A stretch of 64,000 bases of DNA from Suillus spraguei (taxonomy: Eukaryota; Basidiomycota; Agaricomycetes; Boletales; Suillaceae): contig JABCPU010000059.1 in assembly GCA_016800925.1 (NCBI GenBank), forward strand, positions 124,001 to 188,000. Reading direction: 5' to 3'. How positions within the stretch are numbered: position 1 is the stretch's first letter; the number at the start of each line of letters is the position of its first letter. This document shows, in pieces, positions 31,507 through 43,499 of the stretch. The notes below the pieces were generated by a model. It did not search any database, was not told the origin of the DNA, and saw only the letters and a list, made by a program, of their open reading frames with translations. The translations under genes and the position numbers were made by a program.

Positions 31507-33535
31507 ATGGACTGGATCAATCCTCACCTTCATAAGGTGATCTATTCATCAGTTGTTGCTGTTGTATCGATCTGCAGTCATTTTACTACTGTTCTTATGG
31601 CTACTGATACTGCTACTGGTTCAAGTGAAGCAAAGGCACAGTGGAACATGGCTGAGACAAATGTGCTTCTTGCCCACCTTCTCCAGAACATGTCTGAGGC
31701 CGGTGATGGCAGGAACTTCAAGACCTCTACATTCACTTCTGCGGCAACTGCCCTTTCATCAGCCAACCTATTGACTGCAGGCCCTCCAAAGACCAACAGA
31801 CACTGCAGGAACAAATGGAATTTGGTGTGTATGTTATATGTATCTAAGTTCTATTCTAATAACAGTTGCCCCTATGCTAGCTTAAAGGTATATACCAGGA
31901 GATCCAACATTATCACAGTGTCTCAGGTGCTCATTGGGACAATGTGAATGGAGCTGGAATCAACGGAGAGGCTGCATGGGAGGTATTCACTATGTTGGAT
32001 CAAGCATGAGGCCTGTTATTCTTACTGACTCTTCCTATTTTAACACTTCAAACAGACCTCTCGCAGTGCATTGCAGCAATTCGCTAATAGTGGGTGGATG
32101 TTCCATGATATGATGGCCGAAATTTTGCCACATGGTACTGGTGCTCAAGGGCACAATGCATTTACTCCAGCTGCTGCTGCAGCTCCAGTACTGCCTGACA
32201 AGGATGCTGCACCTGGAGCTGAATATATCCTTGCTGCTGCTGCCACTGTCATCATCTCAGCTGCCTGTCCTAACACTGATCCCATTGCTGCCTTTCATCT
32301 TCCCATTGCTACCTCTTGTCTTCCCACTGCAAACTTTGCTGCCCCTCATCTTCCCACTGTGGCTCATTCCACCTTCACATCTAGTATCGGCACAGGAAAG
32401 CGCACGCATGACGATGCATTGGCTGATGTGGACTCAATGTCCCATATTTCTACTCATCCATCATTGATGGGCCCTATGGCATCTACTATGTTGATATCGG
32501 AACCTCCCCCCCAGCAAAAAAACAGTGATCTGCTTGCCACGATTCAAACACCCTGATGACCAGTGCAGCTGTTACGAACTGGGATGGCGTCACCAGCGAC
32601 AGTGAAAAGACACAGACGGTCTGCTGGGAAGTTCTACAATGTCCAAAAGAGGACAAGGTGAAAGTACAAGGAACGCGTTCCGAGTACGATCAAGGGTTCG
32701 GCCTCAAAGACAAGTCTAAGAGGTTCTGCGAGAATAGAGACTAAGGCTAAGGAGTGCTTAGACTTAGAGACGATTCAAGACGACTTAGGTTGGAGACCTA
32801 AGCGAAGGAAGTTCCAGGTAAAACCCAGTAAGATTAAAGTAAAGAATCTACTACAAGTACACTGTGCTCATATAGGTACATATGTGCGCACAGACCAGGT
32901 AACCGTGGGAATATAAGTGCGTATCCTAATGAAGAAGGCATATATTGTACAAGCGTGTTGAAACGCATGAGTAAGAGATGAAAGCACGTGTTTAGCGTAC
33001 GCATATGCTAAACTGGCTGAGTCCGAGAATAGAGTCATGGGAGTTCATGACATCACATGATATGACGTGTCGATGACGTATGGTTGAATCATATAGTCAT
33101 GTGATGTCTGATGGAAGTGGAAGTGTCCGTGTATCACGTGATATACAAGAATAGAAAGGAAAATGAATAGGGGCACATACGACTGTAACAGCAGCACGAG
33201 CATCCAAGCTCACACCTGCCACAGCTGTCATCGGCATGCAAGGTGCCATAAACTGTATTGGTGACATCCTGGACAAGGCTGTTAGCAATGCTGTTCCTGC
33301 ATCTGTACCTACACCTGCCCCTGCCCCCTCTTCCCCCTTGGTACTAACAACTCTTCAACATGCTGCACATCTTATGGAGACCAAGGATTTTGATGTGCCT
33401 GCAGAGGTGCAAGGCAAGCTGTTGCTTATCTTCATGAACAATGAACAGGCGATGGAGGTTTACGTGCAGAGCCCACATGCAGTGTGGTGCTCTTATATGA
33501 AGGCCCTTTTTAATGATCATGTGTTGAAGCAGTAA
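31507..33535 (+). CDS. Harbinger Myb/SANT-like DNA-binding protein, interrupted by an LTR
   Basis: The likely start is the ATG at 31,597 (MATDTATG) or at 31,507. The first exon holds a trihelix Myb-like domain (AQWNMAETNVLLAHLLQN ... NRHCRNKWNLV), the fold that binds element ends and brings in the nuclease. After an intron the frame continues at 32,071 (FANSGWMFHDMMAEILPHG), then Ala/Pro-rich sequence. An LTR (32,570-33,190) sits in the gene; removing it and one GCAGC copy restores a frame that runs into ASKLTPATAVIGMQ and on to 33,535. A stop at ~32,554 just before the LTR needs one more frame change. The C-terminal part is helical (LMETKDFDVPAEVQGKLLL). Confidence 0.72.
32565..33195. mobile_element. 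Family A solo LTR inside the Harbinger gene
   Basis: 32,570-33,190, TGTTACGAACTGGG to GACTGTAACA, flanked by perfect GCAGC duplications (32,565-32,569 and 33,191-33,195). At 621 bp it is ~150 bp longer than the LTRs of the intact element; the extra sequence lies in the right third (around 32,960-33,130). Confidence 0.88.
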
Positions 33536-33684
33536 TCTCACTCATTCAAGTTGTACAATGTATCTTGCACTGTTGTCTCATTATTTCTCGTTGTCGTACT
33601 GTTTCCTCACTGTTGTCTGTTGTCCTACTATTATTTCAAGGTCTCAAACATGTAGCATTTGATTGTAATAAGTACAACTATGAT

Positions 33685-35118
33685 CTATGCATTGATATCA
33701 TTCATGACCTCATCCTCATCTGCGCCCTCACCCTCAAACTCAAGTAAATCCTCGTCATCCAGATCATCATCACCTGCTAGTGCCCATTCATGCAAGACCT
33801 GCTCATATTGAGCCCACATAGCTTGTGCAATACGATGGTGCAAGCAGTTCATCTCATTGTCTGGTCCTTCTTCCTCCTGTAGCGCTGGATCAAGTACCTC
33901 CTCATCCTCTGCTAGATCCCCATCTGAACCAGCATCTGGCAGAGGACCCTCTTGTGGGTCATGCAGGCATATAAGTTGTGAAGCATGCACATAGCAGCTG
34001 GAATTCGCGCCTGAATCTGTAAGTTATACCTCAGCATGAGAATGAGAATGCAAAAGTGATGTTTTAAGATGCCAAAAATACACTCAATGACATTCCTTGC
34101 CATGGTATGATGAAGATTGAACAACTCTTCTTTGTTGCATGGCCTGTCATTGATGTTAGCATTTGAAAGTGTTCATAAGAATAAAAACTCATCTGACACT
34201 CGCTCACCCCCACTCAGCGAGATGATAGCAGATGCCACGGTATGGGACCAGAAGCCCATGGCATGAAGGATAACCAGCATCCACCAAAAAATATTTACCA
34301 TCTGAGATACGAAGGTCTTTAGAGCATGCATCCTTGAAAACTCGTGCATCAGTAGCAGAGCCCTCCCAGCCGGTGAGAGCGTAAGTAAAATTCATGCTGA
34401 AGTCACACGTGAATAAGAGTTTTTGGAAACGAGACCCATACAATCACAGTAGGCAGCACATTCAAGTGCAGGAGGTGTGGCATGTATGTGACTCCGTCAA
34501 ACCCCCAATGGCATCCTTGAAAAAGGGCCAGAATTTGGGATTCTCGTGAATTCGCTGGAAAATGTTGTCAATGGGAAGTGTACATGGTTTGAATAGAACA
34601 GGGGAGTTGCGAAAATCATGAGCATCCTTTGAAAGTATCTAGATAAATGAGATAAATGAATACAGTCCATGAAATTAATACACTCACCAAGAAATGGTCT
34701 CATTAGAACGCTGAAACCTCTCCCCGACATGCCTGATTGACAGGCCAGTAACAGCAGTATATAGGAAAATGGACAGTTGTTCTTCAAGAGAGAGAGAGAC
34801 TTGGAATCAGTATGCCCAAGCGCAGAGTTCCAATATAAGTTTTGCAAAGACATGTGCATGCACTCCAAGCTCACACCGAATGCATTCTGGATGCCCAGTA
34901 AGTAATTCAACCACCCATGCCTCACCAGAAAGCACTGATGTGTGATAGGGTTCTGGGTCCCTTGGGTACATGGATGATACAAGGCTACCAGACGCATGAA
35001 TGAGGATACTGAATAGAAGTACTGAATATTGTATAATCTTATGATGAAGCTGTGGCCGGTGTTGAGGACGAAGCCCTGGAAAGACATCAGGGAGGAACTC
35101 CATAGTAGTGAAGAGCAC
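33685..35118 (-). pseudogene. Harbinger DDE_4 transposase/nuclease, frame-broken
   Basis: Read 5' to 3': RDPEPYHTSVLSGEAWVVEL (34,970), EEQLSIFLYTAVTGLSIRHVGERFQRSNETIS (34,770-34,680), an intron, then a DIFQRIHENPKFWPFF-like block. The AIDGTHI block with the first Asp is garbled (34,510-34,470). Next come FTCDFSMNFTYALTGWEGSATDARVF (second Asp context) and FLVDAGYPSCHGLLVPYRG, and finally ELFNLHHTMARNVIECIFGILK (34,124) with the last acidic residue. The acidic C-terminus ends at 33,685. At least two frame changes remain besides introns. It nicks and joins the element ends in functional copies. Confidence 0.82.
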
Positions 35119-35158
35119 GAGGACAAGGTCTAACTCTAAGCTAATAAGATATTGCAGC

Positions 35159-35243
35159 TCCGACTGGCCGAAGCAGCCTGCCGGTGCAACTCACATTGCA
35201 CCAGATGCACATCCTGGCAAATACCGAGTTACCGAACTGACTC
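35159..35243 (-). repeat. Harbinger right terminal inverted repeat
   Basis: Inverted partner of 31,383-31,467; TTA follows at 35,244-35,246. Confidence 0.9.
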
Positions 35244-35246
35244 TTA

Positions 35247-37428
35247 GTAATATTTATCAACTGTGACACGGACCATGGTACACCTTCCAACTTCCAAGCG
35301 TCGGGCGATGTTTTTAAGCTCGACTTCTCGCCGGCCAAGAACATGTACAGACGAAGCATCTGGCGTGTTTCCAAAGGTGAACCTATCCTTTTTTCAAAAC
35401 ATTAAGTGAAATAATATTCACATTACTAGATTGTTGGCCTGGCGCGTAAACATGACCAGGGTACGAAGTTTTCAGACACTATCAGCCCTTCGTATTGCTT
35501 CTACTACATGCCATACACATCTATTCCTATGGAAAAATGAAATACAATCAATTCGAAAAAGCCAACAATCAACATCCCAGTCAGACTAAGCTCAAAGCTG
35601 CAGTTGCAGATGTCGAGGGGCACAGCAACAAACCACTGGAGCTCCCAGACTCACCTGTGCTACATATTGTTTGTAGTGTGATCGTCCGTAATGGCGTGCA
35701 TACTGTACGGCGTTCTTCCTACATAGTTTCATCGAGGACAACAAACTCTGACTCACCCTCCATCGCCAAGGAAGTCATTTCAAAGACTATCTTTGAACTC
35801 CTCTCGGTGGACATCGTCGCGTTCGCACGCAATCATTTCTGAAGCATTTTCTAAAAAGGTCAACTTGTTTGAGATTGCGAGATAAGGATGACGGGGTGGT
35901 GGTGATGTTGTCCTCGACTGCAAGGCTCAAGCCAGGTGAAAATTTCGTCAAGAAACAGATCTAATTCTTCAGCGAAGAAATCTTCAACTGCTGTCATGGG
36001 CGCTCGCTATTGTCGGCAGCACGTCGACAAAGGGACAGGCCAGGTAGTGGAAGGTCAGCTATCCACACCGTATATAGGTGCTAGCACAACTTCCTGATCA
36101 TTCTGACACAGATTGGGAACTTGTATTCGCCGACGACGGACGAGAAGCCAACCCAAGATCTTTCAAGTTCTTGCAGATGGCTCATGCTTGGAAAGTCTTA
36201 AGCCAAGAAATCTGGAGGGACCGGTATTCCTTCTGGTTTCACTCCTGCATCAGTGAATGCGCCTGAATCTACTCATAATGACGATGTACGGAGGAGGATC
36301 GTAGGGAGCAGGATTATTCACACAGCGATGCTGCTAGCTCTGATGGCAAATGATGGTCGACCAGGTACCTGTTATAACTTTATGTATTCTTAATGCATTT
36401 GCTCGTTGAGACTCCAGGCTGTAAGCTCGTAGACATTGCACGAATGAATGTAACGCCTGCTTTCGCGGAGTTCAAAGTGAAGGGGGTCTCGATTTCGTTT
36501 TAGATATCTCTTTCTTGCAAAATTCAGGTGAGTGGCGCAACACGTTATCTATGCACAAAAGTAATTGACAAAAGGATAAAACGGTCAGATTTCATAACAC
36601 CGTCCTATGTGGGTCCACCGACCCACGAGGAGCTGGAGCGCATGTACAGATATGGCGCTGCACTGCCAAAGCGTGCCCAGCACAATGGTTCCAATCAGCG
36701 GCGAAAAAATAACCCGAAACACATGCGAAAGGCAACCAATATGAATCTCGTTTTTGTGGGTTCGACTGATACGTGCAAGCTATATTCTTTTTTTGAAAAT
36801 AACGAGGTCAGCTGGGCGGAGTTAACTTGTGACAGCAGTGCTCATTAACTCGAGGCTGCACGTAGATGATGATGATCGGATAGATTGCGCTTCTTTCATC
36901 CCACGATGTCTTTTTGCGTACGCATCTGCCTGAAAAAATTGCCCCTCGAGCAATCGAGGAATGCGCACGAATCGTGGTTCACACTCCCGGGGAAAGATAT
37001 TACCTGCGGCCGCCATTTTTATTGGACGGTGGTTGACTGTTGATCCCCGTGAATGGTCCACTCCCCTGGAACTCAATGACTTAAAGGTGTTCAAGAATGT
37101 GGCGGCGTTCAGTACCTCGACTTCTAAGGCCTCATTGCTGGTGGCTTCCTCGCCCAGCTCTTGCCTCTCCTGTGGAGATCTATGATCATGGGCACTGGGT
37201 AACACCTAACAAAGTCAGAATAATCTGTGGATCGCGCGCAATATCCAAATATGTGGCATTGCAACCGACCTGCCAGTCTCTTCCAGCTTCCTGTATATTA
37301 TATTGCTATCGGCTCAAGAAATATTGTTCGATATAAAATGATGTTTTGGTTAAATTGAGTAAAACATGGAAATGAATTATTGTAGTCCGTGTGTATTACA
37401 GATGTAGCAAGAATCCAAAAATACACCA
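35247..37428. other. Stretch with only unrecognised short reading frames
   Basis: Contains short frames at 35,534-35,842 (plus, ~100 residues, Lys/Ser-rich), 36,528-36,848 (plus) and 37,205-36,822 (minus, ~127 residues). None shows a known motif, repeat or convincing splice structure. The frame at 35,374 (minus) runs directly into the Harbinger end, so the transposon may have landed in a gene there; its upstream 40 residues are unrecognised. Confidence 0.35.
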
Positions 37429-39272
37429 TTACTTTTCGGAAACATGCTGCGAGACACTGCTCGACGGTCTCCTTAGGCACCCCATCAATCCTCTGCGCGC
37501 CCTCCTGAAGATCTCAGTCATGCAAATTACCGTGCAGTGTAGCCCGTATATGATGAACTGGAGGCTGATCAAGATGCCAGTGATAAAACACATGACTAAC
37601 ACGGCAGTGGGCCAAGCGGTCCATGCAACTGAAAGCAAAAAGGCCATTAAAGCGCATGCTGAGACAAACATGCATACAGCGGGAAGACGCGACGATATGC
37701 AAAAGAACAAGTATTTGCCATATACGTCACGAGCAAATTTCTAGGTGGCTCTAAGTATTGTGTTCCGATATCATAATGGAGAATTACCTGAAACTTTTTG
37801 GCGTTCGCTCCGCTGTATACCAAGAGGAACCAGCCATCGATTGCGATACCAATTCCTGAAGCGACGCTCCCAAGAGCTATTGAGCTTCGGGCGAAAGCGT
37901 TAACAGAAAACAATGAACCGGACGAAAAACCGAACACAGCCGCGTCAAGCCTGGGAAAGCAGATCAATAACCGCGGAACAATCTTTCATGATACGCATAC
38001 CCAGCAAGAGCAACCAGCTACAGATGATCAAGGTTACATGAGAGCAAGTGGAACAGTAATGGCGTCACGCACCGATGCACCCACAAAATACCATTCAGAC
38101 GTAAGTTTCTCCAAGATACGCTCGTACTCAGAGTCACTGCGAGCCTCTCGAAGTTCAGCATAAGACGAGAAAGAGTCAACTAGGCCATCGATAAATGACA
38201 AAGAATTGTCCACGGATATCTGCTCTGTGTAACTAGGTAAAAGAGAAGCTGCAAGGGGAACAACGTTGACCACAGTGCTCAAGTCGGCATTGTCTGCAAA
38301 TACATAGCTTTCATAGCTATCATTAATGCATCTGACATGCTCGTCGAGCGGGCGTTCATCATCTGTGTCTGAGGTATATCCTCGACGGACGCGCATGACG
38401 GATGATTCAAGTGGGACCGGAGGAGTTGTAGCACGACTCGGACAAGAGAAGTTACTTATCCTATCTGATTCTGATTCTGATTCTGATTCAAATCTTGGTG
38501 ACCGAGACCGCCCAAATGCTGAGATTAAAGCTGTCAGCTAATGAACACGGCTGTCAAGATCATTCTGGCACTTACACTCAATGTCATTGTCGTATTGGTC
38601 TTCTGACGTAGATGAATCTTGTAATACGTGAAATTTCGCCTGAGTCTCGGGGACTTCAAGCATGGCAACAAGGAAAACTGAAACTGATTCTCCTCGGGCC
38701 AACCTACGCATAGAGGGGTGTACCACCGGGCTCAACGGTATTTTGAAAGCTGGAATACATCAAGCACAGCATGATGGCAATTCGCAACACTTACAATTTG
38801 AAGTACCCCTTAACTTAGATAGAGCGAGAAGCGACAAGGAAGTCTTCGCAACTATATACCGCTTCTTGCGTTTCTTCTTGCTCGGCGCCTGGTAATACAC
38901 ATTGATATCCACTTGAGAACGGCCGTCAGCACATCGCCTAATTAAATGTATCAATGAGCGGAAAGAAAATGTAATGATAACAAGATGACAAACATAATAA
39001 AACGTTCCCTGAGGTTTGGGTTCTGTCCGTCGCATCCTAGGTTTACTTCATAACACTGGTGCTGGTCTACCGCCACAGAAATGATTGGTCTCCAAGACTT
39101 TTCAGGACGCAAAGTCCGATACCCCTGGGCACGAATGACTGTGATTGCATAAATGGTGAGTTGAGCAAGTTTCCCGAACTGTCTACAGTTGGTGTATACG
39201 TGCCGGTGATTACCCAAGGACTTAGCAAGCAACCAACGTGTTAGTAGTGAGCAACTTCGATCCTTCCATCAT
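37429..39272 (-). CDS. C2-domain protein with C-terminal membrane segments, unknown function
   Basis: A seven-exon model with GT-AG introns keeps one frame throughout: 39,272-39,256 (least certain; donor GTTGCT), 39,182-38,994, 38,937-38,795, 38,749-38,576, 38,530-38,038, 37,950-37,788, 37,740-37,429; 496 residues. Residues ~6-120 look like a C2 beta-sandwich (LAQLTIYAITVIRAQG, SWRPIISVAVD, SQVDINVYYQAP followed by a KKKRKKR tract). The middle is Ser/acidic-rich with a (SE)n run. The C-terminal ~150 residues hold about three hydrophobic spans (GIAIDGWFLLVYSG; CMFVSACALMAFLLSVAW; AVLVMCFITGILISLQF). A membrane-bound, lipid- or calcium-responsive role is inferred. No enzyme motif is seen. Confidence 0.75.
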
Positions 39273-40163
39273 TTAACTGATAAGCGCACCATAACTCTGA
39301 TTCGCCCGTAGATTGCATGTACAACAGAGGGGAAATAGCTGGTTTACGAGACGGTAGGTGTGAGAGAAGGCTATTAATAAGCGGCAGTGCTTTTCTTAGC
39401 TTTCGTTCTTGTCAACAATATTTTTGGAAAAATAATAATTTACGCACCAAATATGTTAGCATATAAAATTTTCCCAGGGTCGCCAGCCTGTGCATGATCA
39501 TTCTTCTCGTGTAAACATGATGCAGATCGGAATGTATACGCACACATCCGGTTCGGCCTGCGCACAGCCACCTGGTTTCATGGAATAATCAATCAGACAC
39601 CTTGCTTCGGATTCAAGATTCTTGTGAGTTGTGGGTTACATCGGAAATATAATACATACCATACCATAATGGAAGATGGGGATCAATACCTCATCAATAA
39701 ATTATGATGCAGTTATGCAACGGGTGTCCTTGCAGGCGCCCTCGATCTTGTTAATAGACATGATAGCCTCACGAAGTAATGCATTCAGGGGTTTCTAGCA
39801 CACCCCCAGGTTTAAAACTCCGCGAGTTGTATTTTGGTAGGTATTTCAAATAAGTATTTGTCCCAAACTACTAGTTTTACTCCGCGAGGGCGGTAAACCC
39901 AACATCATGCATCATGCGTGAGCATTAATATTGGCGGTATGCGCAACGGCGGAGAACCTTAACCGCGAACTGCAGCTCATGACAACGGCTCAATACACTA
40001 AAAATTGGCATATCGGTGCATATAATTGCGTGACGGCGTTGAGCACCGCAATTTGTGGGCGCATATTTTTCCCACTGACTTCATTCGTACTAGAAGGCAG
40101 CCCATCATGATAGATCCCGATCTTTTCGGTCTTCTTGTTCTGTCCATGTTTTATTGTTCTTGA
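39273..40163. other. Intergenic region, no gene supported
   Basis: AT-rich, between the divergently transcribed C2-domain gene and the first small-protein gene. No repeat or RNA gene recognised. Confidence 0.4.
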
Positions 40164-40192
40164 CGTCGCGAGGGAAACTCAAGGCCGAACGC
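40164..40192 (+). promoter_or_regulatory. Conserved upstream block of small-protein gene 1
   Basis: CGTCGCGAGGGAAACTCAAGG plus CCGAAC recurs at 42,274-42,300 upstream of small-protein gene 2. The two lie ~125 and ~110 bases before the respective start codons, while flanking DNA is much less alike. A shared promoter element or first-exon remnant is likely. Confidence 0.5.
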
Positions 40193-40316
40193 TTACTGGT
40201 GTTTTGTGCCAGGCTTGCAGGGGTAGAAATACCAGACGAATTAGAGGTATGTGCTAAATCCCCATCAATACACTCCACAGATTCACCGTATCACTAGATT
40301 CTATCATAGCTACATC

Positions 40317-41416
40317 ATGGTCTCCTTCTGGAAGAACTTTTATACTTCGCGCGAGCAGGTCATCGCCGATATAGAGAGTGTTTTGGAAGATATTCTTAAA
40401 CTCTGCACTGCCAACTTGGACTCGCTGACCCGGGAGGAGCGATCGTTGTTTATGGATGAATACTCCAGGTACTGTGCATGCATTATGTCTTATTATGTAC
40501 TACATTTTAACGGCCGGTAGTCTTGCAGATGCTCGTGTTCGGTTGAACAAGAGCACATCTAATAGCACATTGACTGGGACACTCGATACGTGCGAGCAGT
40601 TGAAGTTGAGAATAGAAGTTTGTTCTTTTTACTCTCGGAGCAAAAAATATTTTAATGATGATTTACAGAGAGCGTGCAGGAAACACCGAGAAGACAAAAT
40701 AAGAACAGGGCTAGTATCTCCAGCCGCTATATGTAGGTGCTATCTACTGTGGCTGTCGCTTAAGACTGAGTTCCACAAATCAGCTGCCACTGAATCTCGC
40801 AAATCATCTATTGCACTGGTTGATCCCGACCCGTCTTACAGGACCCCATCGTCCGAATGTTCTATTACAACTCAATCCAATCTCACCATGACGAACGGGA
40901 ACGGCTCGTACCCAAGCCCTTCCAACCCTTCAACAGGTACAAGCAGTTTTGTAACCTCTTCCGCTACTTGTGTAGGCCATGAAACAACCTCGAACACTTC
41001 CGCAGGTACGTGCACCACATTTTGGCCTTCATGTTCAATCATATATACCATAAAAATTAGTATCCACGGAGGGAAGTCCAGATGTACCGCCTGCCGACAA
41101 AGACTGCATGATATTCGGCCCAGACTCGTCTATCGGGTCACCTACATTCAACATTGACTCTCAAGAGGCAACTGGAGCGAGTAAGCTACATGTTTTCGAG
41201 CATGCCAAATCTGCATACTGATCAGTCCTTTAGCACATACATTCCCTGGCGATAATTCACCTCTCGGGCTCTCACCACACAGACTGCCGCCCGCAGGCGC
41301 TCACCAACTCCAGACAGCTCCCACCATGAAGCGCGAACGTGTCATGTATTTTGCCCCTGGTACAGTAACGGGTAGCCCGACCTTCAATATCCGGTCCCCG
41401 CGTGGTTCTGGCGCTA
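40317..41416 (+). CDS. Small helical protein 1 with PTFNI-repeat C-terminus (array member)
   Basis: Starts at ATG 40,317 (MVSFWKNFYTSREQ). Exon 1 is helical (VIADIESVLEDILKLC, then EERSLFMDEYS). The intron from ~40,469 to ~40,523 joins to LADARVRLNKSTSNSTLTG. Further exons are Ser/Thr-rich. Near the end come two similar exon-sized units, each closing at a donor: IFGPDSSIGSPTFNIDSQEATGAS (spread over 41,108-41,180) and APGTVTGSPTFNIRSPRG then SGA (41,344-41,416). Middle exon borders are uncertain, and frame breaks cannot be excluded. No family recognised. Confidence 0.5.
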
Positions 41417-41681
41417 GTAAGTTCACTCCTAATTATAATCGTCTTTTATGAGCTCGGCGTTGACCGGATTTATCTAGTTGAACAAGTCGTTCCTCAACAC
41501 TCAGAAGTGTTGACCGAACCATTCCGTTGAATAATTTGTTGATAAATTCTCACAAGCCTTGCGCTTGGGAATGGTGTTAGCGACTTGTGTCGTACATGTA
41601 GATTAGTCTGTAGTAGCTAGACCATAACGGACTAAGGAGTAGCTGTCCCTTGTAATAGTATATCTATATGAGATCGAATTC

Positions 41682-42047
41682 TTACAATGTACGCCGAGCT
41701 ACATATATACCCCAGGATAGCTTGTTCAAGATTATAAATGTGTGACTGAAGTTACGTATACACTCAGTACTTGATATAAAACCTTGATGTTGCGCAAGAT
41801 CGTTCTGCAACATGTCCGAAATCAAAGGTTCCGTAACAATAATAAAACAGACCTTGGAACCCATCATGAATATGATGTTCGAATCCATGCAGTCACCACG
41901 GGAATACTGACCGAGTAACGATCCATAAATTATGGTTAAGACGGCCTGGAGTCCTATAAAAAGATACGTCACATAATAATTCAAATAGTTGTAAACATGG
42001 ACCCACCGGAGTCCAGGGACAATGTTGTATTGACGCTTTGTGTCCAC
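41682..42047 (-). pseudogene. Remnant 1 of a fungal-type kinase gene
   Basis: Carries the conserved upstream WVHVYNYLNY block, then DCMDSNIIFMMGSK (catalytic loop), then TEPLISDMLQNDLAQ (C-lobe end), joined with the rest deleted. It aligns in order with the full copies at 44,757-46,239 and 50,578-52,099. Deletion derivative. Confidence 0.75.
41991..42009 (-). promoter_or_regulatory. Conserved GTGGGTCCATGTTTAC block upstream of kinase copies
   Basis: The same ~16-base word occurs at 46,197-46,214, 48,349-48,366 and 52,078-52,095, each time at the 5' side of a kinase copy in the spacer shared with the divergent gene. It survives even where the kinase is decayed. Confidence 0.5.
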
Positions 42048-42409
42048 TCCTACTCCGCGACGAATTTTGACAATTGAATTACCCGCCCTATGATATCAAG
42101 GCTTGCAACTCATAATAATAATTTTATATATTATATTTGAGAGTTTCAAATACCATATGCGCTTAGTGGTCCACGTTGTAACCCCGTAACATTGTGGGGG
42201 CAAATTTGTGACTTATGGGCGTGTGGTGACACTTTCCCAGAACCACCTGTGTTATTGTTGAATGCTCTTCAATCGTCGCGAGGGAAACTCAAGGCCAAAC
42301 ACTAGCCTGCGTGGCGAGGCTCGGGTTGTATACTGAGTTCCTTGGCTACATTCTAGCATAAATACGCTATGCTAAATGATTCCAACGGCTCCGCACGGTT
42401 CAGTTCAAC

Positions 42410-43490
42410 ATGTTTCAGTCACTCCTTAGATTCCCCACCAAGCCCCGCGGGATTAAAGACGCAGAGAAGGAACTCGTAGAAGTCATGGACCTTTTCTCCG
42501 AATACCCAGTACACCTGGTAGAGACTGACAAGAACGAGTTCAAGAGTGAATATGACAGGCACGTAATTCATGGCCACTCGCAGATATTCCTCTTCACTGA
42601 TATCATCTGCAGACTTAAGCGCGAAATTGGATCGTATAAAGCCGGAGACCCAACAGCAAAATTGAATGTGGATATAATATTGGATGACTGCAAAGCCCTC
42701 AAATGCAAAGTTAAAGTCAGGGCCCTGTTTTTATTTATTCGCAGATATTTGCTGATATTAATTTGCAGAGGGCGATCAGTGATTATGCGAGAGGGGAAGT
42801 TTTAGCACCCACTGCCAGTGTAGGTGGACTCGAAGGCCACCAGACATCGAACCCGCCACCTGTTAGGGATGCATTAGAGAGAAATCTAGTCACTTAGATC
42901 AACCACCGAGCGTCAAGACCATAGCGTCGCTTCCTGCAACATCAGCAGACATATTGGCCACCGATGAGACCCGCTTCAAACCTCAGTCAGCTGGCCTTCG
43001 AATAACCCTCGTTCTGGCCTCCCTCAAAGTGAGTGACCTCACAATCGCAAAGTTAACTTGAAATTCTGAAACATTTTTTATTAGATGATCATATCCCTGT
43101 ACACTCTAACTTGAAGCAGGCGATTTCCCAAGTAACGTCTGGAATCCCATGCGTAGTGGACTCGATAGAAATAGTGGGCAGCAATGTGAAGTGCCCAACT
43201 CTGAATATCGACTCCCCAGATTGCACCGGTGCTAGTACGAAATTTGATTATGCTTTTTGATGACATTCAAGTTGATAACCTCAACCATAGAAATACTCTC
43301 GGACGGCCCGCAGGTAACTCAGCAAGTACCTCAGCCTGTTCGCCCTCGGCGAGCTGTTGGCAGGCGTGCACAACAGCAACCCCGTAACTTCATGAATACA
43401 ACCTATTCAAGCAATAGTTCTATAATAATGCGCGGTTCCAATGTGATGGGCGCTACGTTGAATGTCGGGTCCACACACTGCTCTGGAGCT
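42410..43490 (+). CDS. Small helical protein 2 with PTFNI-repeat C-terminus (array member)
   Basis: ATG 42,410 (MFQSLLRFPTKPRG). Exon 1 is strongly helical (KDAEKELVEVMDLF; NEFKSEYDRHVI; DDCKALKCKVK). An intron ends near 42,768, then RAISDYARGEVLAP. A stop at ~42,896 breaks the frame before the coding signal resumes. Two terminal units follow: EIVGSNVKCPTLNIDSPDC then TGAS (43,162-43,234) and IIMRGSNVMGATLNVGSTHC then SGAG (43,417-43,490), each ending at a GTA donor. It is divergent from kinase remnant 1. Probably no longer fully functional. Confidence 0.5.
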
Positions 43491-43499
43491 GGTAAGCAC

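Larger units (their letters stand above)
31383..35243. mobile_element. PIF/Harbinger DNA transposon with two genes, TIRs and TTA duplication
   Basis: Terminal inverted repeats of about 85 bp, 31,383-31,467 and 35,159-35,243, beginning GAGTCAGTTYGGTAACTC. TTA lies immediately outside both ends (31,380-31,382 and 35,244-35,246), the standard 3-bp Harbinger duplication. Inside are a Myb/SANT-like ORF on the plus strand and a DDE_4 nuclease gene on the minus strand, converging, the usual two-gene arrangement. A family A solo LTR interrupts the first gene. Frame breaks in the transposase make it non-autonomous as read. Confidence 0.92.
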
